This document shows, in pieces, positions 1 to 6,935 of a stretch of 8,511 nt of DNA (positions within the stretch are counted from its first letter, which is position 1; every line of letters begins with the position of its first letter). This stretch comes from Planctomycetaceae bacterium. Lineage in GTDB: Bacteria > Planctomycetota > Planctomycetia > Pirellulales > Thermoguttaceae. The stretch covers positions 1 through 8,511 of the forward strand of contig WRCR01000147.1 in the NCBI GenBank assembly GCA_009783865.1. Direction: 5' to 3'. Below the pieces are notes generated by a model. The model searched no databases and was not told the DNA's origin. It worked only from the letters and a program-made list of their open reading frames with translations. The position numbers and the translations under genes were made by a program.

Positions 1-579
1 ATCACGCTGGGACCCGCCGAAATGAAAATCAGAAAAGCGTTGGACAGCACTATCGACATCGAATTGGACGATACTCAAACCTTCGAGGACTTGTTCAATA
101 TAATAAAGGATAAAAATCCGGGTATTAACGTAGTCGTTGACCCGAAAGGTGCCGGCTCTATGGCTATTCAACTTGCCAGTAACGTTGTACGCGAACCGGT
201 GTCCTATCACGGAATTAAACTCCGCAGTGCGCTGCGCTTGTTATTGAGCATTCAGGATTTGACTTACTGCATCAAAGACGAAGTTCTTCTTATAACGGCG
301 GGAGACGAAGCGAGAAAACACATGTCCGCCAGAATTTATCCGATTGAAGATCTTATGAAACGGGGCGGCGACATGGAAGAACTTATAGAAATCATTGAGG
401 CAATAGTTTCACCGGATTCGTGGGCAGCAAACGGCGGCGATGCCGAGATGTCGCCTTTCGGGGACAAACTTCTTATTGTTAGACAATTGGACGAGGTACA
501 CACTGAATTGGAGAACTTATTCGCCGCAATGCGTCAAGCCCTTGATGCAGTGGGTGCCGTTGAAGAAAGGGGACGCTAA
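1..579 (+). CDS. STN/secretin-like domain protein, 5'-truncated by the window edge
   Basis: The reading frame is open from the first base (codons I-T-L-G-P-A-E precede the first Met at 22), so this is most likely the C-terminal part of a longer protein, not a gene starting at 22; no ribosome binding site can be seen before that Met. The visible 192 residues resemble a repeated planctomycete arrangement. A short segment of about 75 residues (K-I-R-K-A-L-D through the stretch ending in D-E-V-L-L-I-T) looks like the STN (secretin and TonB N-terminal) alpha/beta fold. It is followed by a region with Y-P-I-E-D-L, S-P-D-S-W and a final helix E-V-H-T-E-L-E-N-L, typical of the secretin-like C-terminal module in these proteins. 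Function is unknown; such proteins are usually predicted to be envelope associated. The stop codon directly abuts the next gene, which suggests cotranscription and translational coupling. The family resemblance is from memory of typical sequences. Confidence 0.75.
   Translation: MTLGPAEMKIRKALDSTIDIELDDTQTFEDLFNIIKDKNPGINVVVDPKGAGSMAIQLASNVVREPVSYHGIKLRSALRLLLSIQDLTYCIKDEVLLITAGDEARKHMSARIYPIEDLMKRGGDMEELIEIIEAIVSPDSWAANGGDAEMSPFGDKLLIVRQLDEVHTELENLFAAMRQALDAVGAVEERGR
566..572 (+). promoter_or_regulatory. Ribosome binding site for the DUF6259 gene
   Basis: The purine run AAAGGGG lies inside the last codons of the upstream gene. It sits 7 bases before GTG 580 and 10 before ATG 583, but 25 before ATG 598, so it disfavours the third start. 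Its place inside the preceding gene fits translational coupling. Confidence 0.5.
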
Positions 580-582
580 GTG

Positions 583-2643
583 ATGACATCACCTTCCATG
601 AAACAAATGACTCTTTATCTGACTGTATGTGTTCTTGCTGTTTTCGCAGCATCTGCGGTGAACTCTGCCGAAACCTTTCGTCTTGAAGACGATAAACTCT
701 GCGCCGAATTCGACGCTCTCGGACGAATCATTCGGCTGGAAAACAAAACCACCGGCAAGGGAAATGTCATTGCTGAACCGGTCGAGGAAACCTTCAATAT
801 GGTATGCAAGAAAGGACAAAATTGGGAAGCAGTCGTTTTTCCTAAAGAACAAAACTATCGTGTTTCCAAAGAAGGAAACACGATTCGTACCGTTATTGAT
901 AAGGTATCTGTCGACGGAAACCCCAGTGAGTTGACACTGACAATGTCCGCCGCGCTCAAAGGCGGCACTTTGGTATACAGCGCAGAAATAGACAACCGTG
1001 AAAAAGAGTTGACAGTCGTAGAGTTCCGCTATCCGAAGGTCGGTGTGATACGTTCTCTCGGCAGCGGCAAAAAGTTCGACCTTCTTTGGCCTCACGCAAC
1101 GGGAAAACGCTTCCGAAATTTTAGCAGCACTGTCAGCGGTACCTACCCCGGCGATTTGAGTATGCAGTGGACGGCACTGACGGACGACTCGGAGACCCTT
1201 TATTTTTCCGGTCGGGACACAAAGATGTACACAACAACTTTTCACGCCGGATACGGAAACGGTGCTGCGCTGACATCAACGCGGTTTGTTTTCGTCAAGA
1301 CAGGCGAAAAGTGTGTTGTACCGGAAACAATAGCGCAACTCTATTCCGGTTCTTGGCGGCGCGCTGCCGATGAATATCGAAATTGGGCTTCTGCGTGGCG
1401 CAAAGTCCGGTCAAAGCCGGATTGGGTTCACAACATGTTCGGTTATTTTCTCGTCATCAATAAGCAGCAGTACGGAGACGAAATGTGGCAGTACGACACG
1501 CTGCCGAAACTGTACGAATTGGCAAAGAATCACGGATTTGATACGCTAGGTCTTTTCGGCTGGTACGAAGGCGGACACGATAACACGTATCCCGACATCG
1601 AAGTCGGCAAAACGCTCGGCGGTGCCGATAAACTTCGGGAAAACATCAAAAAGGTTCGGGATGCCGGCGGTAATGTAACACTATACGTTCAAGGGCACCT
1701 GATTGACCCGACGACCGATTTTTATTCCCGTCATGGTCGGGAAGTCGAAGCCCATTCACATTGGGGTTCACCGTATTACGAACATTACAACAAGTCCAGC
1801 CGCAGTGAATTTTTGCCTCGATTTACGGCGAAGGTTTTCTCGACTGCTTGTCCCGGTCATCCGATTTGGCAGGAGCGGATGGTCAGGAACGTTGATTTCA
1901 TTCACGATTTCGGTGCAAGCGGTGTTCTGTTCGACCAAATAGGCGGTATGCCTCCGCGACCGTGTTTCAACAAACAGCACAACCATGCCAATCCGGGCTT
2001 ATCTCACGTTGCCGGTCGGGTCTCGCTGCTTGACAAGATTCATCGGCGGACTCGTGAAGTCGGCGGTGATTTCGCCTTTCTCACGGAGCATATAACGGAT
2101 GTTTATTCCCAATATGCGGATATGCTGCACGGAGTCGGCGTTCAACCGGACGAGCGGGATTTTTCAGAAATGTTTCGGTATTGTTTTCCTGATACGATTA
2201 TCACCGTTAGGAATCCGGCACCTGATATTTCTTCGATGTTTTCTAACTTCGCAATAACCTACGGACTCGTTATGGAAATGGAAATCCGCTACCGCTCCGA
2301 TTGCGAACACGTTCTTGCCGACAAATCGAAAGAGCGGCGGGAACACGCCCAAAAAGTTGCCGCTTTGCGCAACCGATACCGCGATATTTTGGGACACGGA
2401 AAATTCGTAGATGAAGAACCCTTGCGGAACAGTAATTCTGCCGTGAAATGCAAGGCGTTTGAAACGGACAACCGGTTGGCAGTAGTGCTGTGGAATCCGG
2501 CACCGCAAACGCAGGACGTTAAACTTGATGTTCCCGGACGAAAGTTGCTCGAAGTTTCAACTCTTGCAGGCGGACCCGCTCAATCGAAATTGCCGGTGTC
2601 CATCGGAACACAGCAGGTAATTGTTGCTGTCTATGAAAAATAG
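583..2643 (+). CDS. Secreted DUF6259-domain protein, putative glycoside hydrolase
   Basis: A 686-residue exported protein (numbered from ATG 583). The first 29 residues form a signal peptide: Lys near position 7, a hydrophobic core (L-T-V-C-V-L-A-V-F-A-A), and likely cleavage after V-N-S-A. Residues about 30-275 look like an N-terminal beta-sandwich. About 280-560 is a TIM-barrel-like region with W-Y-E-G-G-H, Y-V-Q-G-H-L, G-V-L-F-D-Q-I-G and F-L-T-E-H-I-T-D. About 610-686 is a small C-terminal beta domain ending in V-I-V-A-V-Y-E-K. This layout matches DUF6259 proteins of planctomycetes and related bacteria, which resemble retaining alpha-glycosidase barrels. By analogy D451 (in F-D-Q) and E502 (in L-T-E-H) are candidate catalytic acids; that is inference and the substrate is unknown. 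The start is uncertain: GTG 580, ATG 583 and ATG 598 are all in frame. ATG 583 is preferred because an A-A-A-G-G-G-G tract at 566-572 lies 10 bases upstream. The gene begins four bases after the previous stop codon. Confidence 0.85.
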   Translation: MTSPSMKQMTLYLTVCVLAVFAASAVNSAETFRLEDDKLCAEFDALGRIIRLENKTTGKGNVIAEPVEETFNMVCKKGQNWEAVVFPKEQNYRVSKEGNTIRTVIDKVSVDGNPSELTLTMSAALKGGTLVYSAEIDNREKELTVVEFRYPKVGVIRSLGSGKKFDLLWPHATGKRFRNFSSTVSGTYPGDLSMQWTALTDDSETLYFSGRDTKMYTTTFHAGYGNGAALTSTRFVFVKTGEKCVVPETIAQLYSGSWRRAADEYRNWASAWRKVRSKPDWVHNMFGYFLVINKQQYGDEMWQYDTLPKLYELAKNHGFDTLGLFGWYEGGHDNTYPDIEVGKTLGGADKLRENIKKVRDAGGNVTLYVQGHLIDPTTDFYSRHGREVEAHSHWGSPYYEHYNKSSRSEFLPRFTAKVFSTACPGHPIWQERMVRNVDFIHDFGASGVLFDQIGGMPPRPCFNKQHNHANPGLSHVAGRVSLLDKIHRRTREVGGDFAFLTEHITDVYSQYADMLHGVGVQPDERDFSEMFRYCFPDTIITVRNPAPDISSMFSNFAITYGLVMEMEIRYRSDCEHVLADKSKERREHAQKVAALRNRYRDILGHGKFVDEEPLRNSNSAVKCKAFETDNRLAVVLWNPAPQTQDVKLDVPGRKLLEVSTLAGGPAQSKLPVSIGTQQVIVAVYEK

Positions 2644-2668
2644 AGTCGCTATGCAATTTTGTAAGTCG

Positions 2669-2687
2669 GTGTTTAATGACACTTTTT
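2669..2687 (+). terminator. Weak hairpin plus T-run after the DUF6259 gene
   Basis: GTGTT (2669-2673) can pair with GACAC (2678-2682), with a G-U closing pair, around a four-base loop. Five Ts follow at 2683-2687. The stem is only five pairs, so this is at best an inefficient intrinsic terminator between the DUF6259 gene and the exonuclease gene. Confidence 0.3.
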
Positions 2688-2728
2688 GCTCTTGCCATGT
2701 TGCGGAACATCAGTTATCGTACTGAACT

Positions 2729-3481
2729 ATGAAAATCGTCTCTTGGAACGTCAACGGTTTGCGCGCCTGCTTGAAAAAGGGTTTTTCGGAACACCTTCTA
2801 CGCTGGGACTGCGATGTCGTCTGTCTTCAAGAAACCAAAATGCAGGAAGGACAAGCGGAAATACCGCTGGGCGGATATAACGATTTCTGGAACAGTGCAG
2901 AGAAAAAAGGATATTCCGGTACTGCCGTTTTCTGCAAACAGAAGCCGCTCAAGTGGTCACGAGGCATCGGTATTGCGGAACACGACAAAGAAGGTCGCGT
3001 TTTGACGCTATATTTCAAGCGTTTTACTCTCGTGAATGTTTATACGCCTAATTCGCAAGCCGAATTAACCCGACTCGATTACCGAATGAAATGGGAAAAT
3101 GCGTTTCGGAATTATCTTATGCAACTCGACAAGGAAAATCCCGTTGTCGTTTGCGGCGATATGAATGTTGCGCATCAGGAAATTGACTTGAAACATCCGG
3201 CAGCGAACCGCCGCTGTGCCGGTTTTACCGATGAAGAACGCGGAAAAATGAGCGAACTGCTTGCCGCCGGTTTTGCCGACGCTTTCCGAACACTGTACCC
3301 TGACCGTAAAGATGCTTATACTTGGTGGAGTTATCGCAGCAATGCGCGCGCAAACAATTCCGGCTGGCGCATTGATTATTTCCTGGTATCACAGCGGTTA
3401 ATGCCGGAAGTAAAAGACGTTATTATCGAATCAAAAGTAATGGGCAGCGACCACTGTCCGGTAATACTGGTGCTAAAATGA
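2729..3481 (+). CDS. xth: Exodeoxyribonuclease III (AP endonuclease)
   Basis: A 250-residue, full-length cytoplasmic DNA repair enzyme of the exonuclease III/AP endonuclease family. It would cut the backbone at abasic sites and remove 3' blocking groups in base excision repair. The metal and phosphate binding residues of the fold are all visible in order: N7 and N9 in S-W-N-V-N-G-L-R-A, E35 in L-Q-E-T-K, Y105 in V-Y-T-P-N-S, D144 and N146 in G-D-M-N-V-A-H, W213 with D216 in G-W-R-I-D-Y, and D241-H242 in S-D-H-C-P-V. The start at 2729 is fixed by the conserved M-K-I-V-S-W beginning. No convincing Shine-Dalgarno precedes it and no clear promoter was identified in the 85-base gap, so initiation may be weak. 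Its stop overlaps the next gene's start as ATGA. The family name is certain; the symbol could also be written exoA. Confidence 0.96.
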   Translation: MKIVSWNVNGLRACLKKGFSEHLLRWDCDVVCLQETKMQEGQAEIPLGGYNDFWNSAEKKGYSGTAVFCKQKPLKWSRGIGIAEHDKEGRVLTLYFKRFTLVNVYTPNSQAELTRLDYRMKWENAFRNYLMQLDKENPVVVCGDMNVAHQEIDLKHPAANRRCAGFTDEERGKMSELLAAGFADAFRTLYPDRKDAYTWWSYRSNARANNSGWRIDYFLVSQRLMPEVKDVIIESKVMGSDHCPVILVLK

Positions 3482-5178
3482 AATCGAAATTTTTATTCAC
3501 ATCGTTCACTATTCTTTCCTTCGTGTCGTTAAGCGTGCTTTCTGTTGCACAGGAACAAGATGTTAAGGCGTTGATTCAGCAACTCGGAGACGACAGTTAT
3601 GTTGTCCGGCAGCGCGCGGAAGCGCAACTTCTGCGGATGGGTGTTTCAATATACGCTGAATTGAGAGCGGCTCTCAACAACAGCGATGCCGAAATTGTCC
3701 GCCGAGCCGAGCAGATTATTCAGCAATTTAACTTGGTTAAACAGGGGGACGACGATGAAAACGTCCGTATCTTCAAGTCAGAATACCCCAAGGAAGCAAG
3801 CCGGGTGAAGCAGGCGAGATGGATCCAAATTCTTGCCAGTCCCGACTTCACTTTCGGCAATCCAAGCGGCAGCGGACTGCAAATGCTTTGCCGACTCCTG
3901 CGGTCTGAAAAGGAACATCCGCTTCGTGCGGAAGCGGCAAAGGCGTTAATCGCTTCAGCACCGCATACGGAATCCGTTAGGGAAAAATGGTATCAGACCT
4001 TGACGGAACAACAACTAGAGGCGGAGCAAGACGAACTATGTTCGCTGGTTTTTCAGTTTGCGCAAGTCAGAACTGCCGTCAATGTACTTAAGAAAAACAC
4101 CGAAAAAAAATACAAAGAAGAGGCAAGAAAAAACAACACGCCGCTGAACTATCCCGTTAAACTAACGCCGGACGCTCAACTCATGAAGCAGGTAAAAGAA
4201 ATTGCAGCGGCAATAGGGAAGTTTCAGAAAGCACCGGAGAACAATACGCTTATACCGGGCAGTTGGTTCGACATTCTTGTCTATTATGCGATAGCGGAAT
4301 TGTATGAAGACCTCGGTTTGATTCAAGAGCGGGATACGGCACAAAAGGCGGCAGTTGCCGTGCGTCCGAAACCGATAGCAGAAGACCTGCTTGCACCGGT
4401 TGACCCGCTGGACGGCAGACCATTTTTCAACGAGCATTTTTTTGTTGCCCGATTTTTGTCGGAACGCAACCGATTCCGCTGGGTGTTAGACCATTGCAAG
4501 ATTGTGCTTCAGGACGGTTCGATCGCTTACCGCCGTGACGCTTTCTCAATGGCGGCTAATTCAGTGCAAATGCTAGGCGATTATGAAGCCGCAGCAGAGT
4601 TCTTGCAGCAGAAAATCGACCTTGTCAAATCCGATGATTACAAAAGACAATACTCTGATTCCGATGAACAGATTAGGAACAACGAAGCGCGCCGGTTCTA
4701 TTGTCTTGCGCAGCAGTCCGCTGACTCCGGCGATTGGAAAAAAGCGGCGGAATTGATTGAAGAAGTTCTCAAACGCGACCCCGAAGAAATCGACACTTTG
4801 ATTCTGCGTTATGAAGCACTTAAACGTTTGCCGGAATTGGATGCTAACAACAAGGATAGTATGAAAAACCTTATTGAAGGAGCAGTCAGAAAAGTGGAAC
4901 AGCACATGCACAGCGGCATGTTTGCTTCGGTGGTCTGCAATCAGGCGGCGTGGCTGCTGGCGAACACCGGCGGCGATTATCAGACAGCACTTGATTTAAT
5001 CAGCATCACGATGAAGGAAGAACCGGAGTCGCCGGTATATCTTGATACGCAGGCACATGTTTTCGCCTTGGGAAAAGAATATAAGAAAGCAGTTGAAACG
5101 CAGGAGGAAGCGGTGCGTCTCGCACCGGATGCGGAAGTATTTCGCAAAGCGTTGGAGAAGTTTCGGTCACTTCGTTAG
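3478..5178 (+). CDS. Secreted HEAT/TPR-repeat protein
   Basis: A 566-residue protein with an N-terminal signal peptide: K-S-K, then a hydrophobic core to about residue 22, with likely cleavage after V-L-S-V-A (residue 24). It is therefore periplasmic or otherwise exported. Residues 27-85 form HEAT-like helices (L-I-Q-Q-L-G-D-D-S-Y-V-V-R-Q-R-A then A-E-I-V-R-R-A-E-Q-I-I), a module common at the N-terminus of planctomycete exported proteins. Residues about 145-160 may be another HEAT helix. Residues about 365-380 and 404-437 are TPR-like, and 484-564 hold two more TPR units (A-W-L-L-A-N-T-G-G-D-Y-Q-T-A-L and K-E-Y-K-K-A-V-E-T-Q-E-E-A-V-R-L-A-P). No catalytic motif was seen; a protein-binding scaffold is the reasonable guess. 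It has no Shine-Dalgarno of its own and starts within the stop of xth (ATGA), so its translation is probably coupled to that gene. A hairpin terminator follows. Confidence 0.85.
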   Translation: MKSKFLFTSFTILSFVSLSVLSVAQEQDVKALIQQLGDDSYVVRQRAEAQLLRMGVSIYAELRAALNNSDAEIVRRAEQIIQQFNLVKQGDDDENVRIFKSEYPKEASRVKQARWIQILASPDFTFGNPSGSGLQMLCRLLRSEKEHPLRAEAAKALIASAPHTESVREKWYQTLTEQQLEAEQDELCSLVFQFAQVRTAVNVLKKNTEKKYKEEARKNNTPLNYPVKLTPDAQLMKQVKEIAAAIGKFQKAPENNTLIPGSWFDILVYYAIAELYEDLGLIQERDTAQKAAVAVRPKPIAEDLLAPVDPLDGRPFFNEHFFVARFLSERNRFRWVLDHCKIVLQDGSIAYRRDAFSMAANSVQMLGDYEAAAEFLQQKIDLVKSDDYKRQYSDSDEQIRNNEARRFYCLAQQSADSGDWKKAAELIEEVLKRDPEEIDTLILRYEALKRLPELDANNKDSMKNLIEGAVRKVEQHMHSGMFASVVCNQAAWLLANTGGDYQTALDLISITMKEEPESPVYLDTQAHVFALGKEYKKAVETQEEAVRLAPDAEVFRKALEKFRSLR

Positions 5179-5204
5179 CGCAGGATTCTTAGCGTAGGAT
5201 TTTA
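5177..5204. repeat. Imperfect 14-base tandem duplication
   Basis: AGCGCAGGATTCTT (5177-5190) is followed directly by AGCGTAGGATTTTA (5191-5204), identical at 11 of 14 positions; two of the three differences are C/T. The first copy contains the end of the HEAT/TPR stop codon and the second supplies the left arm of the terminator hairpin, so a local duplication may have created the terminator arm. Confidence 0.5.
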
Positions 5205-5219
5205 ATCTTACGCCTTTTT
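5192..5219 (+). terminator. Intrinsic terminator for xth-HEAT/TPR, overlapping the rpmB 3' end
   Basis: GCGTAGGAT (5192-5200) pairs with ATCTTACGC (5205-5213) over nine pairs, one of them G-U, around a TTTA loop. A run of five Ts follows at 5215-5219. This is a standard rho-independent terminator for plus-strand transcription. The right arm contains the rpmB stop codon (5208-5210) and the T-run is the complement of the lysine codons at the L28 C-terminus. On the minus strand no T-run follows the hairpin, so it should work mainly in one direction. Confidence 0.65.
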
Positions 5220-5516
5220 CTTCAGGTTTTTCTTCGGCACGGCGGCAGCGGTTTCGGCTTCCGCCAACTTAAACGGGACGTTCCTGACAATTTTTTTAAC
5301 GGCACCGCTGCGAATACATTGTGTACAAACGCGTACTCTTTTTGTTGCGCCGGTTGCGGTCACAGAGCGCACTGTTTGAAGATTCGGCTGAAAAGTCCGG
5401 CGGGTGATTCCCGTAACTTTCGTACCGACACCGCCGAGGTATTTTGCCTTACCGCGTGTTTCGACATGATTGCCGACTATATGACCTTTTCCGCAAATTT
5501 CACAAACTCTTGACAT
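5208..5516 (-). CDS. rpmB: 50S ribosomal protein L28
   Basis: A 102-residue large-subunit ribosomal protein. It begins M-S-R-V-C-E-I-C-G-K and shows the L28 features: G-N-H-V near residues 15-18, R-R-T-F-Q-P-N-L at 39-46 and a basic core. Four cysteines, C5/C8 and C64/C67 (C-E-I-C and C-T-Q-C), make this the zinc-binding form of L28. The C-terminus is extended by an Ala-rich and then Lys-rich tail (residues about 85-102). The start at 5516 is chosen over the longer frame beginning at 5543: AAGGA lies about 7 bases upstream of 5516, and family members start at this M-S-R-V-C-type sequence. The gene is convergent with the HEAT/TPR gene and divergent from the DUF1559 gene. It stands alone rather than next to other ribosomal genes. 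Confidence 0.96.
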   Translation of the reverse strand: MSRVCEICGKGHIVGNHVETRGKAKYLGGVGTKVTGITRRTFQPNLQTVRSVTATGATKRVRVCTQCIRSGAVKKIVRNVPFKLAEAETAAAVPKKNLKKKA

Positions 5517-5523
5517 TTTTCGT

Positions 5524-5528
5524 TCCTT
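5524..5528 (-). promoter_or_regulatory. Ribosome binding site of rpmB
   Basis: Read on the minus strand, AAGGA precedes ATG 5516 by seven bases. It supports the internal Met as the true start and argues against the longer frame starting at 5543, because the site lies inside that extension. Confidence 0.65.
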
Positions 5529-5602
5529 ATCAACCGCTGGCAAATCGCACAGCGCAAAACTTCCAACGTATTTCCAGTATAAATTTTTAATGCTAATTCT
5601 GC

Positions 5603-5633
5603 ACTATGGTACCGCAATACCGATTTTTGTCAA
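5603..5633 (-). promoter_or_regulatory. Candidate rpmB promoter
   Basis: On the minus strand a perfect TTGACA (5633-5628) is followed 19 bases later by CATAGT (5608-5603), which matches four of six -10 positions. The spacer is longer than ideal. Another possible -10 is TATACT at 5581-5576, closer to the gene but without a good -35. Either would give an rpmB leader of roughly 50-80 bases. Confidence 0.45.
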
Positions 5634-5671
5634 GGGGAGGGCTTGTCGTGCCGCCAAAAAAACGAATTCTA

Positions 5672-5700
5672 TTGACAACACCGGAAAAATGTGTTACAAC
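5672..5700 (+). promoter_or_regulatory. Promoter of the DUF1559-lipoprotein-GH16 operon
   Basis: A perfect TTGACA (5672-5677) is separated by exactly 17 bases from TACAAC (5695-5700). This -10 matches four of six consensus positions and carries an extended TGT just upstream (5692-5694). Transcription would start near 5707 and give a leader of about 47 bases. This is the best sigma-70-like promoter in the window. Confidence 0.65.
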
Positions 5701-5742
5701 GTAGATAGTTTTGTTGGCAATTTGTTTAATCGTTCTACAATC

Positions 5743-5747
5743 GGGAG
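5743..5747 (+). promoter_or_regulatory. Ribosome binding site selecting the GTG start at 5754
   Basis: GGGAG at 5743-5747 lies six bases before GTG 5754. No in-frame ATG occurs before the prepilin motif, so this site supports GTG as the initiator. Confidence 0.6.
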
Positions 5748-5753
5748 ATAAAA

Positions 5754-6911
5754 GTGAGTGAGAAAAATGCGAATTTAGGTAATCGAGGGGGGGGCGCGAA
5801 CGCATTTACTCTCGTTGAACTTCTGGTGGTTATCGCCATTATCGGCGTTCTAATTGCTTTGCTCTTGCCTGCTGTGCAAGCCGCTCGTGAAGCTGCAAGA
5901 CGTATGTCTTGTACGAACAAATTAAAACAGTTGTCGCTAGCCGTTCACAATTACCACGACATCAACGACGCTTTGCCCGCAGGAAGGGGCGGTCCTTATG
6001 GTATCACTCCAAGTTGGCGTTCTAGTTGGGGGTTCTTCGTTGCGGTCCTTCCATTCATAGAACAGGGCGCACTTTATGACAAGTTCTTAACAACCAATTT
6101 GGACACGGGTGCCACAGGCGGTACCTGGCAAGACGGTTCCGGGACAACGTTTAGTAGTGGACATCCAATAACGGAAAATGTAACAACTTTGTATTGTCCG
6201 TCGGATGGCAATGCAGGAAAACAAGACAAAGACCGCTGTGCATCGACGAATTACCGCTGGTGCTTGGGGGACAATCCAACACCAAATAATAATGTTGATG
6301 TTCCCACAACAACTCAACTCGAATACGCTAGGCGCGGACACCGCGGTCCCTTTGGGTGGTATAGTTATTATCCACTCAGTGCCGTTACTGATGGGACTAG
6401 CAACACATTTGCGTTCAGCGAGGGATGCTTGCCCAGAGGCAATCCTTATCCGATGTCTTTAGTTAATACGAAAAGCGTCAAAGAAGTCGTGGCTATTAAC
6501 ACAGCCGGCATTTTTACGGGAACGGCTCCGGGGTATCTATCAAATAGGTCTGTTTGCATGAATACTATGTCCAATGGAGAGAATATCGCTGCAACTATTT
6601 GGGTATGCGCAGGTCGTTCTTATGTTCGGGGCTTCTACTATTACAACTCGTTTGTAACCGTTTTGCCTCCGAATTCGCCAAGTTGCTATAATCAGACAAG
6701 TTTAAACGTGCTGATAACGCCGAGCAGTGCCCATTCGGGCGGTGTGAATGTCGGCTTGATGGACGGAGCCGTCCGATTTGTCTCTGATTCGGTAGACGCA
6801 GGAACCGGCAACAGTTTTGGTACAACCGACGGCACCGCTCCCGGACAATCGCCTTACGGTGTCTGGGGTGCTTACGGTTCCATTTTCGGCGGCGAATCAA
6901 AATCGTTATAA
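5754..6911 (+). CDS. DUF1559 pseudopilin-like protein (prepilin N-terminus, H-X9-DG C-terminus)
   Basis: A 385-residue member of the DUF1559 family, which is greatly expanded in planctomycetes. A short leader (residues 1-17, ending G-A-N-A) precedes F-T-L-V-E-L-L and a hydrophobic helix to about residue 39. The +5 glutamate is E22, and A-A-R-E-A-A-R-R follows at 43-50. This is a type IV prepilin signal, cleaved by prepilin peptidase and inserted in the inner membrane; residue -1 would be Ala17 where Gly is usual. The rest is a large, partly Cys-containing globular domain. The family's H-X9-DG motif is at H327-D337-G338 (H-S-G-G-V-N-V-G-L-M-D-G). The role is not established; a type II secretion-like or surface pseudopilin is inferred. 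The gene starts at GTG 5754 behind GGGAG. A run of eight Gs at 5787-5794 encodes Gly residues in the leader. The lipoprotein gene follows after 24 bases. Confidence 0.93.
   Translation: MSEKNANLGNRGGGANAFTLVELLVVIAIIGVLIALLLPAVQAAREAARRMSCTNKLKQLSLAVHNYHDINDALPAGRGGPYGITPSWRSSWGFFVAVLPFIEQGALYDKFLTTNLDTGATGGTWQDGSGTTFSSGHPITENVTTLYCPSDGNAGKQDKDRCASTNYRWCLGDNPTPNNNVDVPTTTQLEYARRGHRGPFGWYSYYPLSAVTDGTSNTFAFSEGCLPRGNPYPMSLVNTKSVKEVVAINTAGIFTGTAPGYLSNRSVCMNTMSNGENIAATIWVCAGRSYVRGFYYYNSFVTVLPPNSPSCYNQTSLNVLITPSSAHSGGVNVGLMDGAVRFVSDSVDAGTGNSFGTTDGTAPGQSPYGVWGAYGSIFGGESKSL
5787..5794 (+). repeat. Eight-G homopolymer in the prepilin leader
   Basis: The tract encodes the Gly residues just ahead of the prepilin cleavage site. 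Losing one G puts a TAA at 5851-5853 in frame; gaining one puts a TGA at 5816-5818 in frame. It is either a slipped-strand switch or a place where sequencing errors are likely. Confidence 0.9.
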
Positions 6912-6935
6912 CTAGTTGCTCAATCCAATAGAGAT

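Noticed and set aside
589..1245. Long 218-codon open frame on the minus strand inside the DUF6259 gene
   Set aside because: It lies wholly antisense to a well-supported gene with a signal peptide and family motifs, and its translation shows no recognisable domain.
2644..2728. Possible promoter for xth in the 85-base gap
   Set aside because: TTGC-type -35 candidates are present but no acceptable -10 lies at a suitable distance, so no promoter is called.
2686..2880. 64-codon plus-strand frame across the start of xth
   Set aside because: It overlaps the conserved N-terminus of exonuclease III in another frame and has no ribosome binding site or recognisable content.
4573..4911. 112-codon minus-strand frame inside the HEAT/TPR gene
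   Set aside because: Phe-rich translation is what antisense of Lys/Glu-rich helical repeats gives; no supporting start signal was seen.
5517..5543. N-terminal extension of L28 by nine residues
   Set aside because: The ribosome binding site AAGGA falls inside the extension and L28 proteins begin at the M-S-R-V-C-type sequence, so 5516 is the better start.
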